A DNA stretch of 64,000 bases from Pseudomonas sp. B33.4 (GCF_034555375.1 NZ_CP140706.1:2595001-2659000); one strand, 5' to 3'. Shown: positions 1 to 9,339, counted from the stretch's first letter. Program-made: numbers and translations. The notes: generated by a model not told the origin, from the sequence alone.

Positions 1-1427
1 TCGCCACGCCGGCCAACACCGACGCGGCGCTGCTGAAAATCGATGAAGTCACTTTGCGCGGCGAACTTGATCGGCAGATTGACGAAAAAGTCTGGCAAAG
101 CTACGGCGCTGCCATGCACTGCAACGGCAACGGCGCCTGCTACAACTTCGATCCCAATGACGCCATGTGTCCGTCGTGGAAAGCCACCCGCGAGCGTGCG
201 CAGTCGCCCAAGGGCCGCGCCTCGTTGATTCGTGAGTGGCTGCGTTTGCAGGGCGAGGCGGGCGTTGATGTATTGTCCGATGTGATTCGCCAACCGGCAT
301 TTTTCAGCTCGTTGTGGCAACGCTGGCGTAACAGTCGCTCGGCTTCTGCGGACTTTTCCCATGAAGTCTACGACGCCATGGCCGGTTGCCTGGCGTGCAA
401 GTCCTGCGCAGGGCAGTGCCCGGTGAAGGTCAATGTGCCGGAATTTCGTTCGCGCTTTCTCGAGCTGTATCACAGCCGTTATCTGCGTCCGGCGCGGGAT
501 TATCTGATTGCCTCGCTGGAGTACAGCATTCCGTACATGGCGCGAATTCCGGCGCTGTACAACGGTTTGATGGGCGCTTCCTGGGTGCGGGGCCTGCTGG
601 AAAGGTTCGGCGGCATGATCGACGTGCCGTTGCTCAGCCGCTTCGATTTTCACACTGCGATGCGTCGCTGGCAGGTGCAACCAGCTATGGTTTCGACGTT
701 GTCGGCGCTGACCCCGGCGCAACGCGAGCGCAGTGTGGTCATCGTGCAGGACGCCTTCACGCGTTACTTCGAAGCGCCGTTGCTGGCGGATCTGGTCGAA
801 CTGATTTCACGGCTTGGCTATCAGGTGTATCTGGCGCCGTTCAGCGCCAACGGCAAGCCATTGCATGTGCAGGGCTTCCTCTCGGCATTCAACCGCGCGG
901 CGTTGCGCAACGCTCGGCAACTGCGTGAATTGGCAGAGGTTGGCGTGCCGTTGTTGGGTCTCGATCCGGCGATGACCTTGGTGTATCGCCAGGAATACCT
1001 GAAAGTCCCCGGTATGCAGGATTGCCCGGAAGTGGCGCTGGTGCAGGAGTGGTTACTCAAGGTCATGCCGCAGCAGGCGCCGCAGGATGCAACCAAGTCG
1101 TTCCGGTTGCTCGCGCACTGCACCGAAAAAACCAACGCCCCGGCCGCAACCCGGCAGTGGGAGCAAGTGTTCGAACGTGCGGGTTTGAAGTTGGCCACAC
1201 AAGCCACTGGCTGCTGCGGCATGTCCGGCACTTACGGCCATGAAGCGCGCAATCGCCAGACTTCGGCGGTGATCTACGAGCAGTCGTGGGCACGTCAGGT
1301 CGATGCGCCGGCAGAGCAGGGTGAAGCCTTGGCGACCGGTTATTCCTGTCGCAGTCAGGTCAAACGCCAGTCGGATCAGGCACTGCGTCATCCGTTGCAG
1401 GTGCTGCTTGAGGTTCAACATCGCTGA
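1..1427 (+). CDS. ydiJ: YdiJ-type FAD/4Fe-4S oxidoreductase, C-terminal part (5' end outside window)
   Basis: The reading frame is open from the left edge, so the N-terminal FAD-binding (FAD_binding_4/FAD-oxidase C) part lies outside. What is visible is the Fe-S and CCG portion: a Cys-rich segment near nt 117-170 (CNGNGAC...MCPS), a 4Fe-4S motif GCLACKSCAGQCP near nt 385-425, and a CCGMSGTYGHE motif near nt 1207-1240, typical of heterodisulfide-reductase-like CCG domains. E. coli YdiJ has this order and has been linked to D-2-hydroxyglutarate oxidation; the substrate here is inferred. Its 3' end overlaps the convergent pqiA-like gene by about 68 bp. Family call is firm, substrate less so. Confidence 0.85.
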   Translation, partial: ATPANTDAALLKIDEVTLRGELDRQIDEKVWQSYGAAMHCNGNGACYNFDPNDAMCPSWKATRERAQSPKGRASLIREWLRLQGEAGVDVLSDVIRQPAFFSSLWQRWRNSRSASADFSHEVYDAMAGCLACKSCAGQCPVKVNVPEFRSRFLELYHSRYLRPARDYLIASLEYSIPYMARIPALYNGLMGASWVRGLLERFGGMIDVPLLSRFDFHTAMRRWQVQPAMVSTLSALTPAQRERSVVIVQDAFTRYFEAPLLADLVELISRLGYQVYLAPFSANGKPLHVQGFLSAFNRAALRNARQLRELAEVGVPLLGLDPAMTLVYRQEYLKVPGMQDCPEVALVQEWLLKVMPQQAPQDATKSFRLLAHCTEKTNAPAATRQWEQVFERAGLKLATQATGCCGMSGTYGHEARNRQTSAVIYEQSWARQVDAPAEQGEALATGYSCRSQVKRQSDQALRHPLQVLLEVQHR

Positions 1428-2046
1428 GGTCGTCGCCCGTGTCCTGGTCCCAGATCAGGCGCGGGTCGAAACTCATCGCCGCGAGCATGGTGAACACCAC
1501 GACCAGGCCGAAAAACAGAATGCCCGGTCGCGGCTCGATATCGCCCAGCGCCTGAAACTTCACCAATGCTGCGACCAGCGCCACCACCAACACGTCGAGC
1601 ATCGACCAATAGCCGATCAGCTCGACGAAACGGTACAGCTTCGAGCGCTCCTTGCGTGCCCAGGCGCTGTCGCGTTTTACCGTAATCAACAGCAGCGACA
1701 GGGCGACGAACTTGATTCCCGGCACCGCGATACTGGCGATGAAAATGATCAGGGCGATGTCCCACGCGCCGTGCTCCCAGAACTCCAGCACGCCGCTCAT
1801 GATCGTGCTGTCGGCGCCATTGCCGAGCATCACCGTATTCATCACCGGCAGCAGATTGGCCGGCACGTAAAACGCCAGGGCGGCGAACATGTAAGCCCAG
1901 GTGCGCGTCAGCGAATTGGTCTTGCGCCGATGCAGCGGGGCGTCGCAACGCGGGCACTCGTGCGGCTCGTCGCTCATGTCGCAGGCCAGCCCACAGCTGT
2001 GGCACAGACACAGATTGAGCTCGCTGGCGGTCGGTGGTCGCTTCAT
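1360..2046 (-). CDS. PqiA-family inner membrane protein, second half-protein
   Basis: A 228-residue protein starting MKRPPTAS. It opens with a CxxC...CPRC zinc-ribbon-like segment (CHSCGLACDM, ECPRCDAPL), then four hydrophobic segments (AYMFAALAFYVPANLLPVM, IALIIFIASIAVPGIKF, YWSMLDVLVVALVAALVKF, GILFFGLVVVFTMLAAM), the pattern of one PqiA/LetA half. PqiA proteins work with MCE proteins (PqiB/LetB) in lipid trafficking across the envelope. Its start overlaps the stop of the upstream half-protein by 4 bp (translational coupling). No MCE gene follows here; the C-terminus instead runs into the convergent ydiJ-like gene. The start at 2046 is chosen because the longer frame only reads through the neighbour. 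Confidence 0.85.
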   Translation of the reverse strand: MKRPPTASELNLCLCHSCGLACDMSDEPHECPRCDAPLHRRKTNSLTRTWAYMFAALAFYVPANLLPVMNTVMLGNGADSTIMSGVLEFWEHGAWDIALIIFIASIAVPGIKFVALSLLLITVKRDSAWARKERSKLYRFVELIGYWSMLDVLVVALVAALVKFQALGDIEPRPGILFFGLVVVFTMLAAMSFDPRLIWDQDTGDDLSDVEPQAAPATDDAVPDPTGV

Positions 2047-2645
2047 AGAATGTCCCAGAGGTCGCGGATGTCGCGGCCGGCAATCCTGATCATCATCAAA
2101 CTCAGTGCTGCCAGCGCAAACAGGCCGATGCCGGGCAACACATCGAGCAGTCCGGCGAGTTTGAACACCGCCACCATAGCGCCAAGCAAACATACTTCGA
2201 GCATGCTCCATGGGCGCAGGGTTTCCAGCCAGCGCATGCACACCTTGAAACCCGGCGCGCGTCGCGATGACAGGGCGAAACTCAGTACCCAGACCAGTAG
2301 CACCAGTTGGAATGCCGGGGCAATGATGATTGCAATGGCTGCAACCATGGCGATAAAGGTAATCGGCCCCTGACTCAGCGCCAGTACCGAATCCCACAGC
2401 GTCGCGCTGTTTTTCAGACCCTTCATGCTGATGCTCATCACCGGGTAGAAATTGGCGAAAAGCCACAGCACCGCCGCCGTGAACGTCAGGGCCAGACGCT
2501 GTTCAACGGTCAGACCGTTGAAGCGCTGCAGTACGCCGCCGCAACGCACGCACGAGGTTTTCTGGTGTTTGGCCAGCACGACTTTTTCGTACACACAGTC
2601 GCAGTGCTCGCAAATAATCAGGTGTTCGGTGTTGACCATGGACAA
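2043..2645 (-). CDS. PqiA-family inner membrane protein, first half-protein
   Basis: A 200-residue protein with an N-terminal zinc-ribbon-like pair (CEHCDCVYE and CVRCGGVLQR) followed by four membrane segments, including the conserved ANFYPVMSISMKG region of PqiA. It is the first gene of a two-gene unit with the next PqiA half (4-bp overlap). In E. coli both halves are fused in one PqiA/LetA polypeptide; here they are separate genes. Function in envelope lipid transport is inferred from the family. ATG at 2645 or the ATG two codons later could be the true start. Confidence 0.85.
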   Translation of the reverse strand: MSMVNTEHLIICEHCDCVYEKVVLAKHQKTSCVRCGGVLQRFNGLTVEQRLALTFTAAVLWLFANFYPVMSISMKGLKNSATLWDSVLALSQGPITFIAMVAAIAIIIAPAFQLVLLVWVLSFALSSRRAPGFKVCMRWLETLRPWSMLEVCLLGAMVAVFKLAGLLDVLPGIGLFALAALSLMMIRIAGRDIRDLWDIL

Positions 2646-2775
2646 CGCTCGACAGCAGGCCGCAAGGGCGCGGCAGACCTGATCACTATAGAAGCCTGAG
2701 CCTATTGGGCAACTTGCCGGGTCGAAGTTTTTCTGAGAATCACTTTCGTTTGAGCGTGGTTATTTGCTTTTCAGT

Positions 2776-2788
2776 GTTATAAGGTAAC
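2776..2788. promoter_or_regulatory. 13-bp inverted repeat in the divergent pqiA / acyltransferase promoter region
   Basis: GTTATAAGGTAAC is a GTTA-N5-TAAC inverted repeat in the 203-bp region between two divergent genes. It vaguely resembles a Zur-type box, but the match is incomplete. The rest of 2646-2848 shows no gene. Confidence 0.2.
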
Positions 2789-2848
2789 GCAAATTTTGGG
2801 GCGCCCCTTGCAGGCGCCAGCGGTTATCCCTTCTATTGCGAAACGCTC

Positions 2849-4018
2849 ATGACGATTGTGCTTCCTCGTTCTGCCCCTTTGACCACCGGCCGGCTGCTGT
2901 CCATTGATGCCCTCAGAGGCCTGGTCATTCTGTTCATGCTGCTGGATCACGTGCGTGAAACCTTTTTGTTGCACCGGCAGGTCAGCGACCCGATGGACAT
3001 CGCCAGTACGGAACCGACGCTGTTCTTCAGTCGCACCCTGGCGCATTTGTGTGCGCCGGTGTTTGTGTTGCTGACCGGATTGTCGGCGTGGTTGTTTGGC
3101 GAGAAGTACGCAGGCAAGGCCGACGTCAGTGCGTTTCTGTTCAAGCGTGGGCTGTTTCTGGTGCTGCTGGAATTCACCCTGGTCAACTTCGCCTGGACCT
3201 TCCAGCTGCCGCCGAACGTGATTTATCTGCAAGTGATCTGGGCGATCGGCTTGAGCATGATCGCGTTGTCGCTGCTGGTCTGGCTGCCGCGCGGATTATT
3301 GCTGACCTTGAGCCTGGTGATCATTGCCGGGCATAACCTGCTCGACGGCCTGCATTTCCCGGTGGAGTCAGCGCTGCATGTGCCGTGGGCGATTCTGCAC
3401 GATCGCGGCTGGATCGAGGTCAGCGACAATTTGCGCCTGCGCACGTCCTATCCGTTGTTGCCGTGGATCGGCGTGATTGGCTTGGGTTATGCGATTGGAC
3501 CGTGGTTCGCTCGCGGCGTTGACGCCGGTGTGCGTCAACGGCGCCTGCTGATCGCGGGTGGCGCAGGGCTGCTCGGCTTTGTCGCGCTGCGGCTGATCAA
3601 TGGCTATGGCGAAAAACCATGGGCCGTGGGCGACACGTCGGTGCAAACCCTGATGGGTTTTTTCAACATCACCAAGTACCCGCCGTCGCTGCTGTTTATC
3701 GCGCTGACCGTCAGCGCCGGGCTGTTGTTGCTGTTGGTGTTCGAGCGTTTACAGGATCGTCGCTGGATTCGCGTTTTGACCGTGTTCGGTTCGGCGCCGA
3801 TGTTTTTCTATCTGCTGCACCTGTACGCGTTGAAGGTGTTGTACCTGATCGGCGTGGCCCTGTTCGGGCTGAACCAGGGCAGCTATTTCGGTTTCTCTTC
3901 CGTGGCGGCGATCTGGCTGGCGGCGATCATTCTGGCGATCGGGCTGTTCCCGGCCGTGCGCTGGTTCTCGGCGTTGAAGGCCCGTCGCCGTGACATCGCC
4001 TGGCTGAAGTATTTGTAA
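2849..4018 (+). CDS. DUF1624 / HGSNAT-like membrane acyltransferase
   Basis: A 389-residue polytopic membrane protein. The N-terminus RLLSIDALRGLVILFMLLDH is the signature of the heparan-alpha-glucosaminide N-acetyltransferase catalytic (DUF1624) family, with the conserved Asp/His of the LDHVRE segment. About ten hydrophobic helices follow and the protein ends in a basic cytoplasmic tail. Bacterial members probably transfer acyl groups across the inner membrane; the acceptor is unknown. It stands alone, divergent from the pqiA pair and convergent with sad. The start lacks a strong ribosome-binding site but the signature begins only about 16 residues in, so an earlier or much later start is unlikely. 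Confidence 0.8.
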   Translation: MTIVLPRSAPLTTGRLLSIDALRGLVILFMLLDHVRETFLLHRQVSDPMDIASTEPTLFFSRTLAHLCAPVFVLLTGLSAWLFGEKYAGKADVSAFLFKRGLFLVLLEFTLVNFAWTFQLPPNVIYLQVIWAIGLSMIALSLLVWLPRGLLLTLSLVIIAGHNLLDGLHFPVESALHVPWAILHDRGWIEVSDNLRLRTSYPLLPWIGVIGLGYAIGPWFARGVDAGVRQRRLLIAGGAGLLGFVALRLINGYGEKPWAVGDTSVQTLMGFFNITKYPPSLLFIALTVSAGLLLLLVFERLQDRRWIRVLTVFGSAPMFFYLLHLYALKVLYLIGVALFGLNQGSYFGFSSVAAIWLAAIILAIGLFPAVRWFSALKARRRDIAWLKYL

Positions 4019-4028
4019 GCAGCCGATT

Positions 4029-4116
4029 GTGGGAGCGAATCTTCTCGCGAAAGCGGTGGGTCAGTGGCAATTAAGCTGCGTGACTTACCGCCTTCGCGAG
4101 CAGGCTCGCTCCCACC
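4029..4116. repeat. Pseudomonas REP pair (inverted, REPIN-like)
   Basis: Two inverted REP units (GTGGGAGCGAAT...TCGCGA and CTTCGCGAGCAGGCTCGCTC followed by CCAC) lie between the convergent acyltransferase and aldehyde dehydrogenase genes. This is the common genus-wide REP type, different from the palindrome of the CDI region. Confidence 0.85.
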
Positions 4117-4135
4117 GGTTTTTCCGGTGTCTGGA

Positions 4136-5527
4136 TTACTTGCGATCCAGCCAAACGGTCTGCGCATTGCAGAACTCGCGCACGCCGAAGTGCGACAGTT
4201 CACGACCGAAACCGCTTTTCTTCACGCCGCCAAAGGTCACACGCGGATCACTGGCCGAGTAGCCGTTGATGAACACGCCGCCAGTGTCCAGTTCACTGGT
4301 CAGTTGCTGGGCCAGTGCCACGTTGGCGGTGTAGATCGTCGCGGTCAGGCCGAACTCGCTGTCGTTGGCCAAGGCCACGGCATGCGCGCAATCGCGGGCG
4401 GTGATGATCGAAGCGACCGGGCCGAACAACTCCTGTTTGAACGAGGTCATGCGGTCGGTGACGTCGGCCAGCACGGTCGGCTCGTAGTAGTTGCCCGGGC
4501 CTTCGGACTTGCCGCCGCCGAGCAGCAGGGTGGCGCCTTCTTCAAGAGTGGCGCGCACTTGCTGGTCGAGTTCATCGCGCAGGTCGAAACGTGCCATCGG
4601 ACCGATGTAGGTCTCGGCGGACAGCGGATCACCGACCTTCAACTTGCGCGTGGCTTCGACGAACTTGCGGGTGAATTCTTCAACCACGCCTTCTTCGATG
4701 ATCAGCCGTTTGGCTGCTGCGCAGACCTGACCGGAGTTCTGATAGCGACCAATGACCGCCGCTTGCACAGCTTCGTCCAGATCGGCGTCGTTGAGCACGA
4801 TAAACGGATCGGAACCGCCCAGTTCCAGCACGCATTTCTTCAACGCGGCACCCGCCTGAGCACCGATGGCCATACCTGCACGGACGCTGCCGGTGAGGGT
4901 CACGGCGGCAATGCGCGGGTCGGCAATCGCGGTGGACACACCTTCAGGCGTGACGTTGATCACTTCAAAAACGCCATCGGCGAAACCGGCGCGGGTAAAG
5001 GCGTCGCGCAACAGATAGGCGCTGCCCATCACGTTCGGCGCATGTTTGAGCACGTAAGTGTTGCCGGCGATCAGCGCCGGAACGGCACCGCGCAGTACTT
5101 GCCAGATCGGGAAGTTCCACGGCATGACCGCGAGAATCGGGCCGAGCGGGCGGTACTCGATGCGCGCCTTGCCACCTTCAACCTGCGTTGGCTCAGCGTC
5201 GAGCATCGCCGGGCCATGTTCGGCGTACCACTCGCAGAGCTTGGCGCATTTTTCGATTTCGCCACGGGCCTGGGCGATGGGCTTGCCCATTTCCTGAGTG
5301 ATCATGGTGGCCATGGCCTCGCTGGTTTCACGCAGCGCACTGGCGAGGGCGGTCAACAAGCGCGAGCGATCCTGCAACGGCTTGCGCTTCCATTTGCCGA
5401 AGCCGTAGGCGGCACGGGTCAGTGCGGCGTCGAGAGCGGCGGCGGATTCAAACGCGTAATGACCGATCTGCTCGCCAGTGGCGGGGTTGATCGAGATGGC
5501 GTGGGTCTGGCTGGAAATCTGGCTCAT
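4136..5527 (-). CDS. sad: NAD(P)-dependent succinate-semialdehyde dehydrogenase (Sad/YneI type)
   Basis: A 463-residue aldehyde dehydrogenase. It has the oxyanion Asn in MPWNFPIWQV, the nucleotide-fold GS motif in TLTGSV, the catalytic Glu in LELGGSDP (about residue 235) and the catalytic Cys in NSGQVCAAAKR (about 269). Length and sequence style fit E. coli Sad/YneI, which oxidises succinate semialdehyde to succinate in GABA and putrescine breakdown. The start at 5527 is preferred over 5542 because AGGA precedes it at good spacing. It is divergent from a PtrR-like LysR regulator, exactly the E. coli sad-ptrR arrangement, which supports the assignment. Confidence 0.85.
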   Translation of the reverse strand: MSQISSQTHAISINPATGEQIGHYAFESAAALDAALTRAAYGFGKWKRKPLQDRSRLLTALASALRETSEAMATMITQEMGKPIAQARGEIEKCAKLCEWYAEHGPAMLDAEPTQVEGGKARIEYRPLGPILAVMPWNFPIWQVLRGAVPALIAGNTYVLKHAPNVMGSAYLLRDAFTRAGFADGVFEVINVTPEGVSTAIADPRIAAVTLTGSVRAGMAIGAQAGAALKKCVLELGGSDPFIVLNDADLDEAVQAAVIGRYQNSGQVCAAAKRLIIEEGVVEEFTRKFVEATRKLKVGDPLSAETYIGPMARFDLRDELDQQVRATLEEGATLLLGGGKSEGPGNYYEPTVLADVTDRMTSFKQELFGPVASIITARDCAHAVALANDSEFGLTATIYTANVALAQQLTSELDTGGVFINGYSASDPRVTFGGVKKSGFGRELSHFGVREFCNAQTVWLDRK

Positions 5528-5630
5528 GGCATCGTCCTGCATGTTCGTCGGATGGGCCTAGAGTAGGGTGGTGTTTGTTTTCTGGAAACTGAATAATAAA
5601 GATCGTTTCTTTCACGATTGGAGAATGGCC

Positions 5631-6509
5631 GTGGATCTGGTGCAGCTGGAAATCTTCAAAGCCGTTGCCGAACACGGCAGCATCAGCGCCGCCGCCGCGC
5701 AGATCCATCGCGTGCCGTCGAACCTGACCACGCGGATCAAGCAGCTTGAGCAGGATCTGGGTGTTGATCTGTTTATCCGCGAGAAAAGCCGTTTGCGTTT
5801 GTCGCCAGCCGGGTGGAGTTTTCTTGAATACGCGCGACGGATTCTCGACCTGGTACAGGAGGCTCGGGCCACGGTGGCGGGGGAGGAACCGCAGGGCGCG
5901 TTTCCATTGGGTTCACTGGAAAGCACAGCGGCGGTGCGCATTCCCGAATTACTTGCGGCGTACAACCAACTGCACCCGAAAGTCGACCTCGACCTGTCCA
6001 CTGGGCCGTCCGGCACGATGATCGATGGCGTGCTGTCCGGACGACTCGCGGCGGCATTTGTCGATGGCCCGGTGCTGCATCCGACGCTGGAAGGCGTGCC
6101 GGCGTTCGAGGAAGAAATGGTCATCATCGCCCCGATCAACCACGCGCCCGTCAAGCGCGCGGCGGACGTAAACGGCGAGAACATTTATGCCTTCCGCTCC
6201 AACTGCTCCTACCGTCATCACTTCGAAAAATGGTTCAGCACCGACGCTGCTGTGCCAGGCAAGATCTTCGAAATGGAGTCATACCACGGCATGCTCGCCT
6301 GCGTCAGCGCCGGTGCCGGCCTGGCGCTGATGCCGCGCAAAATGCTGCAGAGCATGCCGGGCAGCGCCACCGTGAGTGTCTGGCCGCTGACGGCGGATTT
6401 TCGCTATCTGACCACTTGGCTGGTGTGGCGACGGGGCACGGTGTCGCGCAGCCTGAGCATGTTTGTGCGTTTGCTGGAAGAGCGCGGGGTGGTGCGCGCA
6501 GATGCATGA
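5631..6509 (+). CDS. ptrR: LysR-type regulator, PtrR/YneJ-like
   Basis: LysR-type transcription factor of about 292 residues: N-terminal winged helix-turn-helix ([21 protein letters not shown]...[11 protein letters not shown]) followed by a substrate-binding domain. It is divergent from sad over a short intergenic region; in E. coli, PtrR controls sad in putrescine use, so a matching role is likely. GTG at 5631 is chosen because GGAG lies 7 nt upstream; an ATG at 5625 is only 1 nt from the same GGAG and the longer frame to 5568 has no support. The effector is not deducible from sequence. Confidence 0.8.
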   Translation: MDLVQLEIFKAVAEHGSISAAAAQIHRVPSNLTTRIKQLEQDLGVDLFIREKSRLRLSPAGWSFLEYARRILDLVQEARATVAGEEPQGAFPLGSLESTAAVRIPELLAAYNQLHPKVDLDLSTGPSGTMIDGVLSGRLAAAFVDGPVLHPTLEGVPAFEEEMVIIAPINHAPVKRAADVNGENIYAFRSNCSYRHHFEKWFSTDAAVPGKIFEMESYHGMLACVSAGAGLALMPRKMLQSMPGSATVSVWPLTADFRYLTTWLVWRRGTVSRSLSMFVRLLEERGVVRADA

Positions 6510-6536
6510 TCGCGTCTGCCGCGCACCGGATCGCCG

Positions 6537-8102
6537 TTATTGCCCGTCGACGCTGTGCGGCAGATTCAGCGGATTGCCTTCGCGCAACACCTCTGGCAGC
6601 AACTCATCGGGAAACCCTTGATACGCCACGGGACGCAAGAAGCGTTCGATCGAGGTCATGCCGACCGAGGTAAAGCGGCTGTCCGACGTCGCCGGAAACG
6701 GCCCGCCGTGCACCGTGGCGTACGTCACTTCCTGTGGATGCGCGAAAGCGTTGACGACGATGCGTCCGGTGCGGCGTTCGAGGATCGGCAGCAGGCGCCG
6801 CGCGAGTTCCAGGTCCGCATCTTCAAGGTGAATGGCAGCGCTGAGCTGTCCCCTGAACGAGCGGGCGACTGTCAGCAGTTCCTCGGCATCACTGACCGCC
6901 ACCAGCAGCGCCGACGGGCCGAACACTTCGTGGGCCAGTGCCGGTTCGCTGAGCAAATGCTGCCCCTCGATTTCCAGCAAGGCCGCACGCCCGGCGAATG
7001 TGGCATCGGCCAGCGTGCCTGCCGCGATCACCTGCGCGCCGGCACCTTCCATTGCCATCAGACCCTCGACGTAGGCGCCATGAATGCCCGGCGTCAGCAT
7101 CGTCCGCGCCGGTGCTTCGCTGACCCGTTTGCGCATGGCGCTGCGCAGCTCTTCGAACCCGGCACCACGAATGGCAATCAGGATCGACGGACACAAACAG
7201 GCCTGACCGACGTTGACCAGCATCCGTTCGATAAAGCCGTCCCCGATCTCGGCGCCGCGAGCCGCCAGCGCCTCGGGCAGGATGAAGGTCGGATTGACGC
7301 TGGTCATTTCGGTGAACACCGGGATTGGCTCGGGGCGCAATTGTGCGCGACGATAGAGCGCCATGCCGCCCTGTTCAGATCCGGTAAACGTCACGGCTTT
7401 GATCAGCGGATGATCGACCAGCGCTTCGCCAATGGCATTGCCGCCACCGCGCACCATCGAGAAAACACCTTCGGGCAAGCCATGCGCCTGCGCGGCTTTA
7501 CGAATGGCCCGCGCCTGGATTTCCGAAGCGCCGGGATGCGCGTTGTGTGCCTTGAGAATCACCGGTGCCCCGGCCGCCAGTGCCGAAGCGGTATCGCCAC
7601 CCGCCACTGAGTAGGAAATCGGGAAGTTGCTCGCGCCGAAAATCGCCACCGGGCCGATGGCGATTTTTTGCAGGCGATGATCCATTCGTGGGCGCGGCTG
7701 ACGCTGGGGTTGCGTCGGGTCGATGGCCAATTGCAGAAAGCGGCCCCGGCGCACCACCTCGGCGAATTGGCGGAACTGTGTCGCGGCTCGCAAAGCTTCG
7801 CCCTCAAGCTGTGCTTCGGGCAGTCCGGTTTCCAGGGCCGCGCGTGCCGCCAGTTCGCTACGAACCTCATCGAGGTTGTCAGCGATGCTCTCGAGAAACG
7901 CGGCACGCTCGGCCAGCGAGGTGTGGCTGTAGTGGTCGAACGCGGCATCGGCGAGTGTTGCAGCCTGATCAACCTGGGCCGCACCGCCGAAAGCGAAGTC
8001 CGGTTCTATCCGTTGATCGGTGGCCGGGTTCAGCGCTTTCATCGTGCCTTCGGTGGCGGCAACATCCGCCGCGCCGATCAGCAAATGGCCGGTCAGACTC
8101 AT
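6537..8102 (-). CDS. NADP-type aldehyde dehydrogenase, alpha-ketoglutarate semialdehyde dehydrogenase family
   Basis: A 521-residue aldehyde dehydrogenase with the AIFGASNFPISYSVAGGDTA segment (Asn at the oxyanion site) and PVFTEMTSVNP, both characteristic of the KGSADH branch that oxidises 2,5-dioxopentanoate in sugar-acid and hydroxyproline catabolism. The active-site Cys is in NVGQACLCPSI, an unusual variant of the usual GQFCTNPG loop. Its start overlaps the isochorismatase stop by 4 bp, so the two are co-translated. Because partners of the sugar-acid pathway are missing nearby, the natural aldehyde may differ. Confidence 0.8.
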   Translation of the reverse strand: MSLTGHLLIGAADVAATEGTMKALNPATDQRIEPDFAFGGAAQVDQAATLADAAFDHYSHTSLAERAAFLESIADNLDEVRSELAARAALETGLPEAQLEGEALRAATQFRQFAEVVRRGRFLQLAIDPTQPQRQPRPRMDHRLQKIAIGPVAIFGASNFPISYSVAGGDTASALAAGAPVILKAHNAHPGASEIQARAIRKAAQAHGLPEGVFSMVRGGGNAIGEALVDHPLIKAVTFTGSEQGGMALYRRAQLRPEPIPVFTEMTSVNPTFILPEALAARGAEIGDGFIERMLVNVGQACLCPSILIAIRGAGFEELRSAMRKRVSEAPARTMLTPGIHGAYVEGLMAMEGAGAQVIAAGTLADATFAGRAALLEIEGQHLLSEPALAHEVFGPSALLVAVSDAEELLTVARSFRGQLSAAIHLEDADLELARRLLPILERRTGRIVVNAFAHPQEVTYATVHGGPFPATSDSRFTSVGMTSIERFLRPVAYQGFPDELLPEVLREGNPLNLPHSVDGQ

Positions 8103-8737
8103 TTCGCTTCACCCTGGGATTGGAGGTTGGCAATTAGTTCGTCAGTGCTGGCAATGACGTGAGCGAATGTCGGGCCGTTGAGTTCGTAGGCGGCGTGCAT
8201 CATTTCTGCTTGGAAGGCTGCTGTCGCATCGCGGACCAGGGTGACGTGGTAGCCAAGTTCCGAGGCATAGCGCGCCGTGGCTTCGATGCAGGTGTTGGCC
8301 AGCAGGCCGACGATGATCACATGGGTGACGCCTTGTTGTTTCAGGCGAAAATCCAGATCAGTGTTGGCGAAACCACTGGAGCCCCAGTGTTCCTGAACCA
8401 CGATATCGCCTTGCTTCGGCGCAAAATCCGGGTGCCATTCACCGCCCCATTCGCCACGGGCAAAATGATGCATGTGCATGATTTTGCATTGGGTCGGGGT
8501 CGGGTGATCCCAGGTTTCGTAGTCGCCTTTTTCCCAGCGGTGATGGGGTACGATGACCACCGGAATCTTCAGATCGCGCACCGTGCGGTCGAGTTTGCGC
8601 AGGTTATCGAGCAGGCCATTCTGTTCAGCCATCGGTTTGATCAGCGGGAAAATCTTGCCGCCGTCCGATAGAAAATCGTTGTACGGATCGACCAGCAGAT
8701 AGGCGGTTCTGTCCAGCGGGTAGGGGGTATTCGACAT
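8099..8737 (-). CDS. Isochorismatase-family cysteine hydrolase
   Basis: A 212-residue protein with the isochorismatase-like triad: Asp in YLLVDPYNDFL near residue 17, and the nucleophile Cys in GLLANTCIEATARYA. Such proteins hydrolyse amides, nicotinamide-like compounds or carbamoyl groups. The start at 8737 replaces a longer frame that would run through the promoter. It is first in a two-gene operon with the aldehyde dehydrogenase and is divergent from an HxlR regulator, suggesting an inducible detoxification or catabolic unit. The substrate cannot be told. Confidence 0.8.
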   Translation of the reverse strand: MSNTPYPLDRTAYLLVDPYNDFLSDGGKIFPLIKPMAEQNGLLDNLRKLDRTVRDLKIPVVIVPHHRWEKGDYETWDHPTPTQCKIMHMHHFARGEWGGEWHPDFAPKQGDIVVQEHWGSSGFANTDLDFRLKQQGVTHVIIVGLLANTCIEATARYASELGYHVTLVRDATAAFQAEMMHAAYELNGPTFAHVIASTDELIANLQSQGEAK

Positions 8738-8798
8738 GGCTGCTTGCTCCGGCAATGGGATTATCGGTGCACAGGGCTTGTCCCGGCATCGTGTAGAT

Positions 8799-8809
8799 AT
8801 GATAATCAT
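8799..8809. promoter_or_regulatory. Candidate HxlR operator palindrome
   Basis: ATGATAATCAT is an 11-bp palindrome (odd centre) in the 98-bp divergent region between the isochorismatase and HxlR genes, 27 bp before the regulator start. HxlR proteins usually bind such divergent promoters, so this is a plausible operator. Confidence 0.3.
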
Positions 8810-8835
8810 AGTAACTGTAAAAGAGGCAAGCCCTG

Positions 8836-9333
8836 ATGGCAGTAAACGATAGTCTTCCTGACACGCTGTGCCCGATCTCCCGGGCCGAGACGATCGTCGG
8901 CGACCGCTGGACCGTGCTGGTTTTGCGCGAGTTGTTCATGGCCAATCATCGTTATGACGAGATTCAGGCGCAGACCGGCGGTACGCCGCAAATGGTCGCC
9001 GCACGTCTGAAATGTCTGGAAGCGGATGGGCTGGTCGAGCGGCGCTTGTACAACGAGCGGCCGAAACGCTACGAGTACCACCTCACCGCGAAAGGCGAGG
9101 CGTTCTACCCGGTAATCATCGCGTTGCGGGCGTGGGGAGAAACCTGGTGCAAAACACCGGAAGAGGGACTGGCGGTGAACATGATCCACAGAGATTGCAA
9201 CCACAACGCCGGCCTCGGGCCGCTGTGCGAGCACTGCGGCGAAGCGTTGCGTCGGGAAGATCTGATCAGCCAGCCACAAGCAGCCTACGCCGCCGAACGG
9301 CTGGCGCGGCGTGAAGCGTTCAAAGGCAAATAA
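8836..9333 (+). CDS. HxlR-family transcriptional regulator
   Basis: A 165-residue protein. The N-terminal two-thirds is an HxlR winged helix (CPISRAETIVGDRWTVLVLRELF...RLKCLEADGLVERR). It carries an extended C-terminal segment with C-x7-C...CEHC spacing that could bind a metal. Divergent from the isochorismatase/aldehyde dehydrogenase operon, which it probably represses. GAGG precedes the ATG at 9-nt spacing. It ends 6 bp from the convergent GST gene. Confidence 0.85.
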   Translation: MAVNDSLPDTLCPISRAETIVGDRWTVLVLRELFMANHRYDEIQAQTGGTPQMVAARLKCLEADGLVERRLYNERPKRYEYHLTAKGEAFYPVIIALRAWGETWCKTPEEGLAVNMIHRDCNHNAGLGPLCEHCGEALRREDLISQPQAAYAAERLARREAFKGK

Positions 9334-9339
9334 CCGCGA

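Noticed and set aside
2776..2788. Definite Zur box
   Set aside because: Only the outer GTTA/TAAC match; the adjacent genes are not known zinc genes. Kept only as a low-confidence inverted repeat.
4064..5566. 500-codon plus-strand frame opposite sad
   Set aside because: The minus strand encodes a clear aldehyde dehydrogenase with catalytic residues; the plus frame has no family features.
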